64,000 bases of DNA, from positions 248,001-312,000 of the forward strand of contig NZ_SZQJ01000036.1 in the NCBI RefSeq assembly GCF_013369335.1, read 5' to 3'. The position numbers were made by a program, and so were the translations under genes. This document shows positions 52,445-62,537 of this stretch, in pieces. The stretch's first letter is position 1. The number at the start of each line of letters is the position of its first letter. The stretch comes from Vibrio sp. JPW-9-11-11 (lineage in GTDB: Bacteria; Pseudomonadota; Gammaproteobacteria; Enterobacterales; Vibrionaceae). Under the pieces are notes generated by a model. That model ran no database searches, was not told the DNA's origin, and saw only the letters and a program-made list of their open reading frames with translations.

Positions 52445-54838
52445 ATGGCATTTTGGAATAGAAAAACCGCGTCAGAAACTCAATTTGTCGCACCTACGCA
52501 AGATACGTTGGCGGAGGAGTTTGATACGGAACCTGAGCAAGGAATAAGCAAAAATCAGCTCTTGTCGGCACTCAATGCTGCGCAAACCGCACTGATGATG
52601 ATCGACCGTGATTTTAATATTACTTACCTGAACGCTAAGTCACTCGAGTTGTTAAAGCACCACGAGGCGGTGTTTCAGTCGGTGTGGCCTAACTTCAAAG
52701 CGACGCAAGAGTTTTTGTTGGGGTATTGCATCGATGCTTTTCATACCGATCCAAACCATCAGCGTCAATTGCTATCGAATCCGGCCAATTTACCCTATAC
52801 CACAACTATTACAGTGAAAGATGTCAAGATTGAGCTTAACGTCGGGGCCATCATCGATGAGCTGGGTAACTATGTGGGCAACACGCTCGAATGGTCTGAT
52901 GTAACAGAGAGCTTGAAACAAAGCCATGAGTTGAGCCGACTCCAAGCCGCTATCGATCAGACTCAGACCGCGATGGTGATGATCGATCGGGACTTTTTCA
53001 TCACTTACATTAACCAAGAAACCTTGCAGCTTTTCTCCAAACATGAAGCAACCTTGCGCAGTGTTTGGAGCGGCTTTACCGCCAGTGAAGAGTGGCTAAT
53101 GGGGCGCTGTATCGATGAGTTTCACCGTAACCCTGCCCACCAGCGGGCGTTATTGGCGGATCCGGGCAACCTTCCGTACAGCACAGACATCCAAATTCAG
53201 GATTTAAAGATAGAACTCAACGTTGCGGCTATTCACGATGGCAAAGGCAACTACATCGGTAATACGTTGGAATGGCGTGACGTCACGCAAGAGCGAGCGA
53301 AAGAAGAAGAGATAGGGCGTTTGGCCTCGGCGGTCGCGGGGATGACGACCAATTTAATGATGGCAGACAAAGAGGGCATCATTACTTACCTTAACCCGTC
53401 ACTCGAGAGCTTACTTCGCAGTCGAGAAACTGACTTGCAAAAAGTGTTGCCAGGCTTTGATGCCAGCAATCTAGTAGGTAAAAACATCGACGTATTTCAT
53501 AAGAACCCGAGTCATCAACGCAACATTATTGCCAATCCTGACCGTTTACCTTTCTCATCTAACATTGCGGTAGGTGGATTGGAGTTCCACCTAACCTGTA
53601 TTGCGATGCGCGATGGGCAAGGCAATTATATTGGCCCTGCGCTGCAATGGATCGATATTACAGAACAACAAGATGGTCAGCGTCAGGTTGAATCTTTGAT
53701 CCAAAAAGCCATCGCGGGGGAACTGAGTGAACGCATCGATACCAGCGTTTATACCGGCTTTATGCGCGAGTTGGGTGATGGCATCAATAACCTCCTCGAT
53801 ACCATGGTCGCGCCATTGGGCCAATGTATTGATGTAATGAGCCAGGTAGCGGATGGCAATCTCAATGTCACCATGCCAGATGACAATACCGGAGAATTTG
53901 CGCGCTTATCGAATGCGGTCAATACCTCGATCGTTAACTTGCGCAACATGGTAGAAAAAATCACCCAATCCTCCGCTCGTGTGGCAACGGCCTCGACGGA
54001 AATTGCCGAGGGTAACAACGATTTAAGCCAACGAGTCGAAGCTCAGGCTTCTAACCTCGAAGAGACAGCGGCAAGCATGGAGCAGATGACCGCCACCGTG
54101 CGCCAAAACGCCGATAACGCGCGTGGGGCTAATGAACTGTCTGACGATGCGGCGAAAAAAGCCAGCAAAGGTGGAGAGGTCGTGGGACAGGCTGTGTCTG
54201 CTATGGCGGAAATTAACGATGCAAGCAAGAAAATTGCCGATATTATCGGTGTGATTGATGAAATCGCATTCCAGACTAACTTACTCGCGCTAAATGCCGC
54301 GGTTGAGGCTGCGAGAGCGGGAGAGCAGGGGCGCGGTTTTGCTGTTGTCGCCGGAGAAGTCCGTAATTTGGCTCAGCGCAGCGCCGCTGCCGCTAAAGAG
54401 ATCAAAGGGCTGATTAAAGACAGCGTCGAAAAAGTGGATGAAGGGTCACGTTTGGTGGATGAATCTGGCGCCACCCTCAATGAAATTGTCGAAGCAGTAG
54501 AGAAAGTCACTGAACTTATCGCTCAAATTGCCTCGTCGAGCCAAGAGCAGTCGACGGGTATCGATGAGATCAATCGCGCGGTAGCGACGATGGATGAGAT
54601 GACCCAGCAAAATGCTTCTCTCGTCGAGCAAACATCGGCGGCTAGCCAGTCACTCAAAGATGAAGGTAAGCAATTGCTGCACCTAATGAACTTCTTTGTT
54701 ACAGACGCCAATGTTGCGACGTTTGAAGCTAAGTCTACCGCGCCACGAGACACGAACGTCAGGGAAATTCGTACCCCGAAAGTGGCCAATTCTGGCTTTA
54801 AGCTTGAAGAGGATGGAGACGAATGGGAAGAGTTCTAG
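52445..54838 (+). CDS. Soluble chemoreceptor with three PAS repeats and CheR-tether pentapeptide
   Basis: 797 residues, no membrane segment. Three homologous PAS units (~35-160, ~160-285, ~285-410), each with M-M-D/A-D-x-I-TY-N and the block D-FH-NP-HQR followed by G-Y-G--L-W-D-T. A HAMP-like linker (~410-500) leads to the MCP hairpin ([41 protein letters not shown]). The last residues EWEEF fit the x-W-x-x-F tether that docks CheR in enteric receptors, and cheR starts within the last codons (16-base overlap). Likely a cytoplasmic redox or small-ligand sensor for this cluster. Confidence 0.93.
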   Translation: MAFWNRKTASETQFVAPTQDTLAEEFDTEPEQGISKNQLLSALNAAQTALMMIDRDFNITYLNAKSLELLKHHEAVFQSVWPNFKATQEFLLGYCIDAFHTDPNHQRQLLSNPANLPYTTTITVKDVKIELNVGAIIDELGNYVGNTLEWSDVTESLKQSHELSRLQAAIDQTQTAMVMIDRDFFITYINQETLQLFSKHEATLRSVWSGFTASEEWLMGRCIDEFHRNPAHQRALLADPGNLPYSTDIQIQDLKIELNVAAIHDGKGNYIGNTLEWRDVTQERAKEEEIGRLASAVAGMTTNLMMADKEGIITYLNPSLESLLRSRETDLQKVLPGFDASNLVGKNIDVFHKNPSHQRNIIANPDRLPFSSNIAVGGLEFHLTCIAMRDGQGNYIGPALQWIDITEQQDGQRQVESLIQKAIAGELSERIDTSVYTGFMRELGDGINNLLDTMVAPLGQCIDVMSQVADGNLNVTMPDDNTGEFARLSNAVNTSIVNLRNMVEKITQSSARVATASTEIAEGNNDLSQRVEAQASNLEETAASMEQMTATVRQNADNARGANELSDDAAKKASKGGEVVGQAVSAMAEINDASKKIADIIGVIDEIAFQTNLLALNAAVEAARAGEQGRGFAVVAGEVRNLAQRSAAAAKEIKGLIKDSVEKVDEGSRLVDESGATLNEIVEAVEKVTELIAQIASSSQEQSTGIDEINRAVATMDEMTQQNASLVEQTSAASQSLKDEGKQLLHLMNFFVTDANVATFEAKSTAPRDTNVREIRTPKVANSGFKLEEDGDEWEEF

Positions 54839-55674
54839 CCCAATCGGAAAAAAGAGTGGCGGAAGAGTTTGAACTAACGGATAAGGACTTTAAGTATATC
54901 CAATGGTTCATGCATAAGAACGTTGGCATCTATTTTTCCGATCGTAAAAGAACCTTGGTGTATGGACGTATCAGTCGTCAACTTAGACGATTGGGCCTGC
55001 GTCGCTTTGCTGATTACCGTCTATTGATAGAACAAGATCCAGACGAGCACGCCAGTTTTATTAACTGCTTGACGACCAATAAGACGCAGTTCTTTCGTGA
55101 GTACCACCATTTTGACTTTATCGAGAAAGTGTTGGTTAACGAATGGCAACAACAGGGGTTAGAACGAATTCGCATCTGGTCGGCAGGGTGCTCGACGGGA
55201 GAAGAGCCCTATAGCTTTATCGCATCACTGCATTGGGCCAAATTGTTTGACGCTATCCAAGATGTAAAGATTATCGCTTCAGACCTCGATACTAAAGTTC
55301 TCAGCCATGCCAAAACGGGTATTTATGAACAATCTGCGGTGGAGACCATTCCCGTCAAGTATTTAAAACCCTGTTTTGTCAAAGGGACAGGAGAGCAACA
55401 AGGTAAGATTAAATGTAAAGCGGGCTTACAACAGTTGATTGAATTTCGCCAAATTAATCTGTTGCAGAGTTGGGACTTTAGCCAGCCCTTTGACCTGATC
55501 TCGTGTCGAAATGTGATGATTTATTTTGATAAAAAAACGCAGCAGCAATTGATCGAACGTTTCTATCAGCATCTTAAGCCCAATGGGGTGTTGTTTCTCG
55601 GCCACTCTGAGAGCGTTCCTTCAGGGATGGAGCTGTTCCATCACCTTGGCCATACCATTTACGTCAAGAAATAG
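54823..55674 (+). CDS. cheR: Chemoreceptor methyltransferase CheR
   Basis: 283 residues: N-terminal helical domain ([22 protein letters not shown]), then the SAM-binding fold with [25 protein letters not shown] and [13 protein letters not shown]. Methylates receptor glutamates; translationally overlaps the receptor gene. Confidence 0.95.
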   Translation: MGRVLAQSEKRVAEEFELTDKDFKYIQWFMHKNVGIYFSDRKRTLVYGRISRQLRRLGLRRFADYRLLIEQDPDEHASFINCLTTNKTQFFREYHHFDFIEKVLVNEWQQQGLERIRIWSAGCSTGEEPYSFIASLHWAKLFDAIQDVKIIASDLDTKVLSHAKTGIYEQSAVETIPVKYLKPCFVKGTGEQQGKIKCKAGLQQLIEFRQINLLQSWDFSQPFDLISCRNVMIYFDKKTQQQLIERFYQHLKPNGVLFLGHSESVPSGMELFHHLGHTIYVKK

Positions 55675-55683
55675 GAGAGGGTT

Positions 55684-56331
55684 TTGTTCGGTTCAAAAAC
55701 AGTAACACTTCAAGATCAAAACAGCCACTTTGATCGGTTCTACCATCCGCTTAAGGATAAGCACATCGTTAAAGTGCTACCTGGCGGTGTTTACTGTACC
55801 GATGCTGAGGACGAGTTGATTGCGACTGGGCTTGGGTCTTGCGTTGCGGCTTGTATGTGGGACTGTGATTTACGTATCGGCGGGATGAACCACTTCTTGT
55901 TGCCGTTCGATAGTAAAACGCAGCTGAAATCGTGGCGACCTGATGAAGTTGTTTCGACTGCTTCCCGTTACGGCAGTTATGCGATGGAGATATTGCTCAA
56001 CACAATGCTAAAGCGTGGCGCTAGACGCTCCTCGCTAAGGCTCAAGCTTTTTGGCGGTGCGCAAATGTTAGGGCGCACCTCAATGATAGGCGATAAAAAC
56101 GTGGCGTTTATTCTTAACTATGTTGAACAAGAGCATATGCTGGTGGTCTCTCAAGATTTGGGCGGGCTGGAACCAAGGAAAATCATGTTCGACCCATGTA
56201 CAGGAAAAGCATGGCTCAAGCGTATTCCGTTCACGGAAATTCACCACCTTCAGCACCAAGAAGAAAAATACGCCAGTCAGTTGGATAGAGAAAGCCACTC
56301 AACACCTAGCAATGATGTGGAGTTATTTTAA
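55684..56331 (+). CDS. cheD: Chemoreceptor glutamine deamidase CheD with C-terminal extension
   Basis: 215 residues from a TTG start with GGAGAGG upstream. Catalytic Cys in [12 protein letters not shown] and His in [16 protein letters not shown] follows. About 40 residues after the catalytic domain form an extension that ends NDVELF, the same last four residues as the MCP-like protein at 57397..58554. Deamidates receptor glutamines. Stop overlaps the cheB start (TAATG). Confidence 0.92.
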   Translation: MFGSKTVTLQDQNSHFDRFYHPLKDKHIVKVLPGGVYCTDAEDELIATGLGSCVAACMWDCDLRIGGMNHFLLPFDSKTQLKSWRPDEVVSTASRYGSYAMEILLNTMLKRGARRSSLRLKLFGGAQMLGRTSMIGDKNVAFILNYVEQEHMLVVSQDLGGLEPRKIMFDPCTGKAWLKRIPFTEIHHLQHQEEKYASQLDRESHSTPSNDVELF

Positions 56332-57368
56332 TGAAAAAGATAAAAGTACTGATCGTTGATGACTCGCCTGTGTTTCGTGCGCTTTTGTCACAGCTAATTG
56401 ACGCCGATCCTGAGCTTGAAGTGGTCGCGACGGCTGAGGACCCTTTTGAAGCGCGAGAACTGATCAAGCAATACAACCCAGATGTACTGACGCTAGATAT
56501 TGAAATGCCGAAAATGAATGGCGTGCAGTTTCTAAAAAACTTAATGCGTTTGCGGCCGATGCCCGTTGTGATGATCTCCACTTTGACACAGCACGGGGCA
56601 GACGCGACATTGGCTGCGCTTGAGCTTGGTGCCGTCGACTATTTTCCCAAGCCGTCGGTCGATAACACGGCGGAAATGCTCAATTACAAATCCCTAGTGA
56701 ATGACAAAATAAAGATGGCAGCAGGTGCCAATGTAGCTTCGACTCAGCCTGCGAAGCCGCAAAAGCTAACGGTACCCAAGCAGCATCACTGTGTCGAACT
56801 CATTGCCATTGGAGCTTCGACAGGCGGCACGGAAGCGGTGAGGAATGTACTTTCTGCTTTGCCTGCGGGCCTGCCACCGATAGTGATTACCCAACATATC
56901 AGTGCCAAGTTTTCCGCCTCGTTTGCTGATCGTCTTAATCAGTACAGCGACATTGAAGTGAAAGAGTTGACCGCGAATCAGGCGCCTTTGACACAGGGCT
57001 GTGCGTACCTCGCTCCCGGAGACAAGCATTTAACCGTGCTGCGTCGCGGGCCACACCTCTATTGTCAGTTAGACGACAGACCTGCGGTAAATCGGCATAA
57101 ACCTTCTGTAGATGTCATGTTCGACACAGTAGCAGAAACCGTGGCAGATAAAGCCATTGGCGTCATTTTGACCGGAATGGGCCAGGATGGAGCGCGTGGC
57201 TTACTGCGCATGAAGCAGCGAGGTGCGAAAACCATAGCGCAAGACAAAGAATCATCTGTGGTTTGGGGGATGCCAAGAGTGGCGGTTGAACTTGGGGCGG
57301 CAATGTCGGTGGTTGACATCAGCCAGGTTGCACATCAAGTCATTCATTACCTGTCGCCTGACAGTTAG
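56331..57368 (+). CDS. cheB: Chemotaxis methylesterase/response regulator CheB
   Basis: 345 residues: receiver with Asp 56 ([13 protein letters not shown]), linker, then the methylesterase with Ser in [10 protein letters not shown], His in ITQHIS and Asp in GMGQDGARG. Completes the adaptation set with CheR and CheD. Confidence 0.95.
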   Translation: MKKIKVLIVDDSPVFRALLSQLIDADPELEVVATAEDPFEARELIKQYNPDVLTLDIEMPKMNGVQFLKNLMRLRPMPVVMISTLTQHGADATLAALELGAVDYFPKPSVDNTAEMLNYKSLVNDKIKMAAGANVASTQPAKPQKLTVPKQHHCVELIAIGASTGGTEAVRNVLSALPAGLPPIVITQHISAKFSASFADRLNQYSDIEVKELTANQAPLTQGCAYLAPGDKHLTVLRRGPHLYCQLDDRPAVNRHKPSVDVMFDTVAETVADKAIGVILTGMGQDGARGLLRMKQRGAKTIAQDKESSVVWGMPRVAVELGAAMSVVDISQVAHQVIHYLSPDS

Positions 57369-57396
57369 TCATAACGACAACAGCAAGGAAGCAAGC

Positions 57397-58554
57397 ATGC
57401 AAACAGACAAGCTAAACATAAAAACACGCTACCTAGCGGCGATCAGTTTACAGGTGATTTTGCTTCTAGTGGCATTGAGTATGTCCTCTTCGATGGCTCA
57501 TGTCGTGATTATGGTCATAGTGGCCGCGATTCCCTGGTTTGTTGTGCCCAAGCAGCAGCCCAATTCAGTCGAGTCTACCCCTGAAGGCCGAGATAAATAC
57601 TCAGACCAACCACGCTTTGATATCAGTCCTGCCCTTGATTTGATTTCTCACCAGCTCACTGAGCCGCTTGATCATCAGCGCAGTATCGTGGATGAGTCGG
57701 TAGAAACGCTCAACGAGAGCTACTTTGGTCTGCAGCAGTTAGCTGAAGAGCAGAATCAGATTACCTCTCAGTTGGTCGAAAACTTGCTCGGCAATCGAAA
57801 CAGTGACAGTGATATCAGCAGCGTGCTACCTAAAACCGAAGCGATTATTCGTCAGTTTGTCGATACCTTGGTGAATGTTTCGGAGAAGAGCATTTCGGCG
57901 GTGCACAGCATTCACGATATGTCGGACAAATTGGATGCGGTATTTAAGCTGCTTGACCAGGTTCGAGGCTTATCAGAGCAAACCAACTTGCTGGCTTTGA
58001 ATGCGGCAATTGAAGCGGCTCGTGCAGGCGACGCTGGACGAGGTTTTGCTGTTGTGGCCCAAGAGGTGCGTAATCTTTCTGTGAAAGCAGAAGAGTTAAA
58101 TGGACTGATTGAGGCGGAAATCAATGTTGCACAAAAAACGGTTCAAGAGGCCAATAAAACCGTAGGTGAGATGGCTTCGATTGATATGACAGAAGCGATT
58201 GAATCTAAAGATAAGGTTGACGAAATGCTGCGAGGAGTACAACAGATCAACGATTCAGTCGAACACGAGGTGCATAAAATCAGTTCGAGCGGAGAACAGC
58301 TACGTGTGCAAGTCGACAATGGTATCCGTGCTCTGCAGTTTGCCGACATCATTACTCAGCAAGGCGATTATGCTAAGCAAACGGTCGGCTACTTGCAGAC
58401 TCTCTCTGAACTCTGTCAGCGCTTAAATAGCGGCAGTTTGACCGTGGATGAGTTTGCTGAACACGTGGTTGGGCTCAAACAGCAGATCTCTGGTCGAGAT
58501 GCGCCAGCAGCTTCCCAACACAGCATTGATGAGGGGGAGGTTGAGCTGTTTTAA
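57397..58554 (+). CDS. Short membrane MCP-like protein with CheZ-like D-x3-Q motif
   Basis: 385 residues from [13 protein letters not shown] (AAGGAAGC upstream; the frame extends back into cheB but that part is not real). Two adjacent membrane helices (~13-31, ~34-50) with almost no periplasmic loop; no HAMP and no sensor domain. A helical segment leads to the MCP tip ([39 protein letters not shown]). After it comes [12 protein letters not shown] with Asp 317 and Gln 321, the same D-x3-Q spacing as the CheZ phosphatase site. It ends GEVELF. It may join an array-binding tip to CheY dephosphorylation (inference). Confidence 0.8.
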   Translation: MQTDKLNIKTRYLAAISLQVILLLVALSMSSSMAHVVIMVIVAAIPWFVVPKQQPNSVESTPEGRDKYSDQPRFDISPALDLISHQLTEPLDHQRSIVDESVETLNESYFGLQQLAEEQNQITSQLVENLLGNRNSDSDISSVLPKTEAIIRQFVDTLVNVSEKSISAVHSIHDMSDKLDAVFKLLDQVRGLSEQTNLLALNAAIEAARAGDAGRGFAVVAQEVRNLSVKAEELNGLIEAEINVAQKTVQEANKTVGEMASIDMTEAIESKDKVDEMLRGVQQINDSVEHEVHKISSSGEQLRVQVDNGIRALQFADIITQQGDYAKQTVGYLQTLSELCQRLNSGSLTVDEFAEHVVGLKQQISGRDAPAASQHSIDEGEVELF

Positions 58555-58604
58555 CCAATAAAATCGCGAGGCGATAAACAACGACAGATGGTGAGGAATA
58601 AACA

Positions 58605-58904
58605 ATGACAGTAGAAGCACAAATTGATTCTGCGGCAAAACATATAACGATATTGATCGAAGGAGCCTTTGGTTTCAACTTGGTGCAAGAGTTCCGGCGC
58701 ACCTACAGTGACCGACAGGAGTTTCGTTTTACTATTGATTTACGCAAGGTGGACTATATCGATAGTGCCGGGTTAGGAATGCTACTGAATATGCATAACT
58801 ACCTGGGCCAGCAAGATGGGACGATTCGCATTACCAATACCTTACCACAAGTGAGAAAAATACTGACTATCTCTCGATTCGACAAAAAGTTCGATATCGA
58901 GTAG
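58605..58904 (+). CDS. STAS-domain anti-sigma factor antagonist (HsbA/SpoIIAA type)
   Basis: 99 residues; TIDLRKVDYIDSAGLGMLLNMHNY gives the phosphorylatable Ser 54 (D-S-A-G), absent from the STAS protein that opens the operon. Eighteen bases later begins a REC-PP2C-HATPase gene, its natural kinase/phosphatase partner. Together they resemble HsbA-HsbR of Pseudomonas or CrsA-CrsR of Shewanella, which control an anti-sigma factor or biofilm output. Confidence 0.9.
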   Translation: MTVEAQIDSAAKHITILIEGAFGFNLVQEFRRTYSDRQEFRFTIDLRKVDYIDSAGLGMLLNMHNYLGQQDGTIRITNTLPQVRKILTISRFDKKFDIE

Positions 58905-58921
58905 GTGGCTAAGGAGAGCGT

Positions 58922-60619
58922 ATGCATGTAATGATCGTAGACGACCATGCAACGAACAGAGAGCTATGTCGTTTTATGCTCAGCCATTTGGCTGAAAAGG
59001 TGACCACGTTTGAGAATGGTCAAGGGGTGGTCGAGGCAATGGCTAAAATGGATCTGTTGCCGGACGTTATTTTACTTGATGTGATGATGCCGATTAAAGA
59101 CGGGTTCACCACGGCGCAAGAGATTCGGCACGCTTTTCCTGATCATCACATACCTATTATCTTCCTCACAGTGCTTGACGATCATGCTTCGTTTGAGCGC
59201 TGTTTAAATTATGGTGATGACTTTATTCTCAAACCGATAGAGCGCAGCGTCATTACCTCTAAAGTGCAAGCGCACTACCGGATTGTTCGTATGCACAATC
59301 AGGTAATGGAGCAACGAGATGAACTCAGTCAGTTCCACGAGCAGGTGCGTTATGAGTACGCGATAGCGGAATCTATCTTCTCTAATTTGATGCTCGAGAT
59401 GAGTAGCCAAGTCCAGAATATTTACGGCATTAATTACTTGTCTACTCCTTCAACCGTGTTTAATGGTGATTTAATTGTGGTGGCAAACCGCCCTCATGGT
59501 GGGGTTTATGTGATGATTGCGGATGCCACTGGTCACGGTTTACCCGCGGCGATTTCTGCGATTCCTGCGACTCGCGCGTTCTTCTCTATGGCGGCGAAAG
59601 GGTTATCTTTGGGAGAGATCGCGCGGGAAATCAACGATGTTTTAGTCCGATTTTTGCCGATGGGCATGATGTTAGCGGCAAGTATTTTTGAGGTTAGAGC
59701 TAATGGTTTTGAAGTGTCTTGGTGGGGTGGGGGATTGCCCGATGGCTATTTGATTGACCGGAAAGGAGAGATAGTGCGCCGTTTGGTTTCGACCCATATG
59801 CCGCTTGGAGTACTCAAGCCGCATGAATTCGAAGCAGATATTGTCAACTTTCGCCTTGAGCCCGAGCAGCAGATTATTTGTTATACCGATGGCGTTATTG
59901 AAGCCACTAATGAGCACGGGGAACAATACGGTCAGCAACGCCTTGAGTCTGTATTTAAGCGAAATCGAGCGATTATTCCAACCTTGTATGACTCTGTGCG
60001 CCAGTTTGCGCACAAATCGGTCGGTGATGACTTGTCGATTCTGGCGATGACATTTCCGATTTCAAATGCCAATCTACAAGATCCACCACCGAATGCTTTT
60101 ATTCTAAACCATATCCCAATCGAATCTAAGTTACACCTCAGCGGTTCGACTTTGCGCGGTGTAACCGTGATGACGGAAGTTCGCAAGTTTCTTACCGGAA
60201 TACTGAATGGCGGGGTACATCTCGACTTGGTCTGCTCAGTGTTGTCTGAGCTGTTTGCTAACGCGATTGACCATGGCTTACTCAAACTCGACTCGTCGAT
60301 TAAAGAAGAGCCGGATGGTTTCTTTCTCTTTTATCAGTTGCGAGAGGAAAAGCTCAAGCAGCTTGATGACAGTGCGTGGGTCAACCTATTTATTCAGTAT
60401 GATCCGATTCAAGCCCGCTTGGTAATGGAACTCGAGCATAATGGTGAAGGATTTGATTATAAGGCTAAAGAGGCGCGTACGGATAAGGTCTTAACTCACG
60501 GGCGCGGCATCGTTCTTGCTACAGAATTGTGTGATTCATTGGAATATTCAAAACAGGGACGCTGTGTCACCGCTGTTTATTCGTTATCGGCTTCGCACCA
60601 TTTTCCTAGTTCGAGCTAG
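58922..60619 (+). CDS. Receiver-PP2C phosphatase-HATPase partner-switching protein (HsbR/CrsR type)
   Basis: 565 residues, three modules. Receiver: DDH acid pocket, Asp 53 in ILLDVMMP. SpoIIE-type PP2C (~150-385): FNGDLIVVANRP, ADATGHGLPAA, YTDGVIEATN and VGDDLSI carry the metal Asp residues. C-terminal GHKL kinase-like domain (~420-565): ELFANAIDHG N box, HNGEGFD, GRGIVLA. When the receiver is phosphorylated the phosphatase should activate the adjacent STAS protein; the HATPase end could phosphorylate it or bind a sigma factor. Its receiver probably takes phosphate from this operon's CheA (inference). Confidence 0.92.
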   Translation: MHVMIVDDHATNRELCRFMLSHLAEKVTTFENGQGVVEAMAKMDLLPDVILLDVMMPIKDGFTTAQEIRHAFPDHHIPIIFLTVLDDHASFERCLNYGDDFILKPIERSVITSKVQAHYRIVRMHNQVMEQRDELSQFHEQVRYEYAIAESIFSNLMLEMSSQVQNIYGINYLSTPSTVFNGDLIVVANRPHGGVYVMIADATGHGLPAAISAIPATRAFFSMAAKGLSLGEIAREINDVLVRFLPMGMMLAASIFEVRANGFEVSWWGGGLPDGYLIDRKGEIVRRLVSTHMPLGVLKPHEFEADIVNFRLEPEQQIICYTDGVIEATNEHGEQYGQQRLESVFKRNRAIIPTLYDSVRQFAHKSVGDDLSILAMTFPISNANLQDPPPNAFILNHIPIESKLHLSGSTLRGVTVMTEVRKFLTGILNGGVHLDLVCSVLSELFANAIDHGLLKLDSSIKEEPDGFFLFYQLREEKLKQLDDSAWVNLFIQYDPIQARLVMELEHNGEGFDYKAKEARTDKVLTHGRGIVLATELCDSLEYSKQGRCVTAVYSLSASHHFPSSS

Positions 60620-60624
60620 CGTCA

Positions 60625-60637
60625 TTTACAGTGTAAA
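60625..60637. other. parS2 site
   Basis: TTTACAGTGTAAA, perfect match, between the PP2C gene stop and the FapA-family gene. Confidence 0.87.
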
Positions 60638-60737
60638 AAACATCTAGTGATGTACGCCTTAAAATGTCACAGTTTTGATACAGTCCCAAGAATATTTTCT
60701 ATACACTGAAGTTAGGAAGTATTAAGGACAGAATGAC

Positions 60738-62417
60738 ATGTGGGATAAATTTGTCGCGTTTTCTGACGATAACACTCAGGTGCTAGCTAAGCTCTCGCCA
60801 GACATCACCGTTGATTCAAATTTCGATACGCGCGGGCTTAACGAAGCGCTCGCGGCGCTGGACGCAAGTGACCTCTACTTAATGGAAGAGGAGGTCACCA
60901 AGTTTATCAACTATGCCAAAGAGATGAAAAGCGAAGCGTACGTTGGGGTTGCTATCGCCGAAGTGAGAGATGCCGCGATTAAAGTGGAACTCTCAGAGCA
61001 AGACATGTTAGCGAGTATCACCGTCACTGGGCCTTATCGAGGTAAACCTTTAAGAGGACCGCAGATTGTACAAGCGCTTGCCGATGCGCACGTGACAAAA
61101 GGCATCAATAAGCTGGCACTAAAAAAAGTGTTAGTCATGAGTCATCAGCTTAAGCCAGGCGAAACCTTCAGCCAACCTGTCGCGAAAGGGAAAGAGCCCA
61201 TCCAAGGCGTTGACGCTAAATTTGTGCCACTGGTTGAAGATCCGACTAAACAAATTCTTGCTCCGAAAGAGTCCTCGCCCGGGGGCAAAGTCGATATGCT
61301 CAATTTGGGCGAAACCATTAACGTTGGGGCTAACCAGCCGGTAATGAAGCGCGTTCCTGCCACTCAAGGCACGCCAGGATTGACGGTGCAAGGGAAACCC
61401 ATTGCGCCCAAACCTGGTAGCGATGCAGAGTTAAAAGTGGGTAAAGGCACCAAGATTTCTCCTGATAACCCTAACCTTCTGATTGCAGAAGTCTCCGGTA
61501 TGCCTATTTTAAAAGAGCGCAGTGTCGAAGTTGAAGACGCTTTATGTCTGCCAACGATTGGGGTCGCCACGGGGCATGTCAAGTTTAAAGGTAATGTGGT
61601 CGTTCTGGGTGATATTGAGTCCGATATGATGGTTAGAGCGACGGGCTCTTTGACGGTCGGCGGGTTCATTGAATCGGCGGATGTTCAAGTTCAAGGTGAT
61701 ATTGAAGTGGCAAAAGGGATTATTGGCCACAACGTATCTGAGAACGAAAAGAAGAGCTGTATCGTGAAATCTGGTGGCTCAATTACCGCAAACTACGCCC
61801 AATTTTCTGAATTACAGGCCGCAAATGATATCAATCTCAGTGTTCATTGTATGAGTAACGAGTTGCGATGTGGCCACGACTTAGTCGTTTGTGACGCATC
61901 TGAAAAACAAGGTACCCTGAGTGGCGGCCACGCGAAAGTCGGCGGAAAAATCACTTGTGTTAACTTAGGTGTCGAAGGGGATACGGCCACCTACGTGCAT
62001 GCTTTTGCCCGCTATCAAATGTTCAAGGACAAGCAGGCTAAGCTTAAAGAGCAATATACGCAGGCTCAGGAAGGAACCATGGCGATGGTGCGAAAAGAGC
62101 TGGAGTTCAAAAAAACGCCTAAGTCTGAGAGAACGCCGGAACAAGAGCAAAAGCTTGAACAAGACAAACAAGCCGCAAATGCACACCTCGAAAAAGTTAA
62201 AGCTGCGCGTGATAACCATGAGCATGAACTGGAAATTGCTCTCGAAGAGGCGATCGTTGAAGTCAAAGGCAAGGTTTTCACGCATGTAACGGTGCAGTTC
62301 GGTGATGAAAAAGTCATCACCAAGCGCGCTCATGGCGCGAGCTTTTTTAAGTTTAATCAGTTTGAGATTAAGTTCTCGTCGATGTTTGAAGAAGAAGATT
62401 TAGAGCAAGAGATTTAA
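60738..62417 (+). CDS. FapA/DUF342-family protein
   Basis: 559 residues: an N-terminal domain (~1-110), a linker with GVDAKFVPL and GETINVGANQPVMKRVPATQGTPGLTVQGKPI, then a right-handed beta-helix-like repeat region (~270-420; GHVKFKGNVVVLGDIESDMMVRATGSLTVGGFIESADVQVQGDIEV) and a coiled coil (~430-510, Lys/Glu/Gln-rich), with a short beta C-terminus. This is the DUF342/FapA layout, often near chemotaxis or biofilm genes. Molecular role unknown. Its own promoter is likely in the 118-bp gap. Confidence 0.85.
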   Translation: MWDKFVAFSDDNTQVLAKLSPDITVDSNFDTRGLNEALAALDASDLYLMEEEVTKFINYAKEMKSEAYVGVAIAEVRDAAIKVELSEQDMLASITVTGPYRGKPLRGPQIVQALADAHVTKGINKLALKKVLVMSHQLKPGETFSQPVAKGKEPIQGVDAKFVPLVEDPTKQILAPKESSPGGKVDMLNLGETINVGANQPVMKRVPATQGTPGLTVQGKPIAPKPGSDAELKVGKGTKISPDNPNLLIAEVSGMPILKERSVEVEDALCLPTIGVATGHVKFKGNVVVLGDIESDMMVRATGSLTVGGFIESADVQVQGDIEVAKGIIGHNVSENEKKSCIVKSGGSITANYAQFSELQAANDINLSVHCMSNELRCGHDLVVCDASEKQGTLSGGHAKVGGKITCVNLGVEGDTATYVHAFARYQMFKDKQAKLKEQYTQAQEGTMAMVRKELEFKKTPKSERTPEQEQKLEQDKQAANAHLEKVKAARDNHEHELEIALEEAIVEVKGKVFTHVTVQFGDEKVITKRAHGASFFKFNQFEIKFSSMFEEEDLEQEI

Positions 62418-62438
62418 CGGGCTCCTGTCTTTACTCGT

Positions 62439-62470
62439 ATAACACCCGCGGCGCTTGCCGCGGGTGTTAT
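62439..62470. terminator. Perfect stem-loop between convergent genes
   Basis: ATAACACCCGCGGC-GCTT-GCCGCGGGTGTTAT, a 14-bp perfect stem with no T-tract, between the FapA-family gene and the convergent chemoreceptor gene. Confidence 0.7.
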
Positions 62471-62537
62471 AGGTTAGAATGGAACATCTGATACGTAAGA
62501 ACAAGTCATCGTCTTTGACTCATTTTTCGATCCAGCT

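Noticed and set aside
59178..59192. AAGCATGATCGT (minus strand) as an RctB iteron
   Set aside because: One mismatch in the core ATGATCA, inside the receiver-PP2C coding sequence, isolated from other sites; probably chance.
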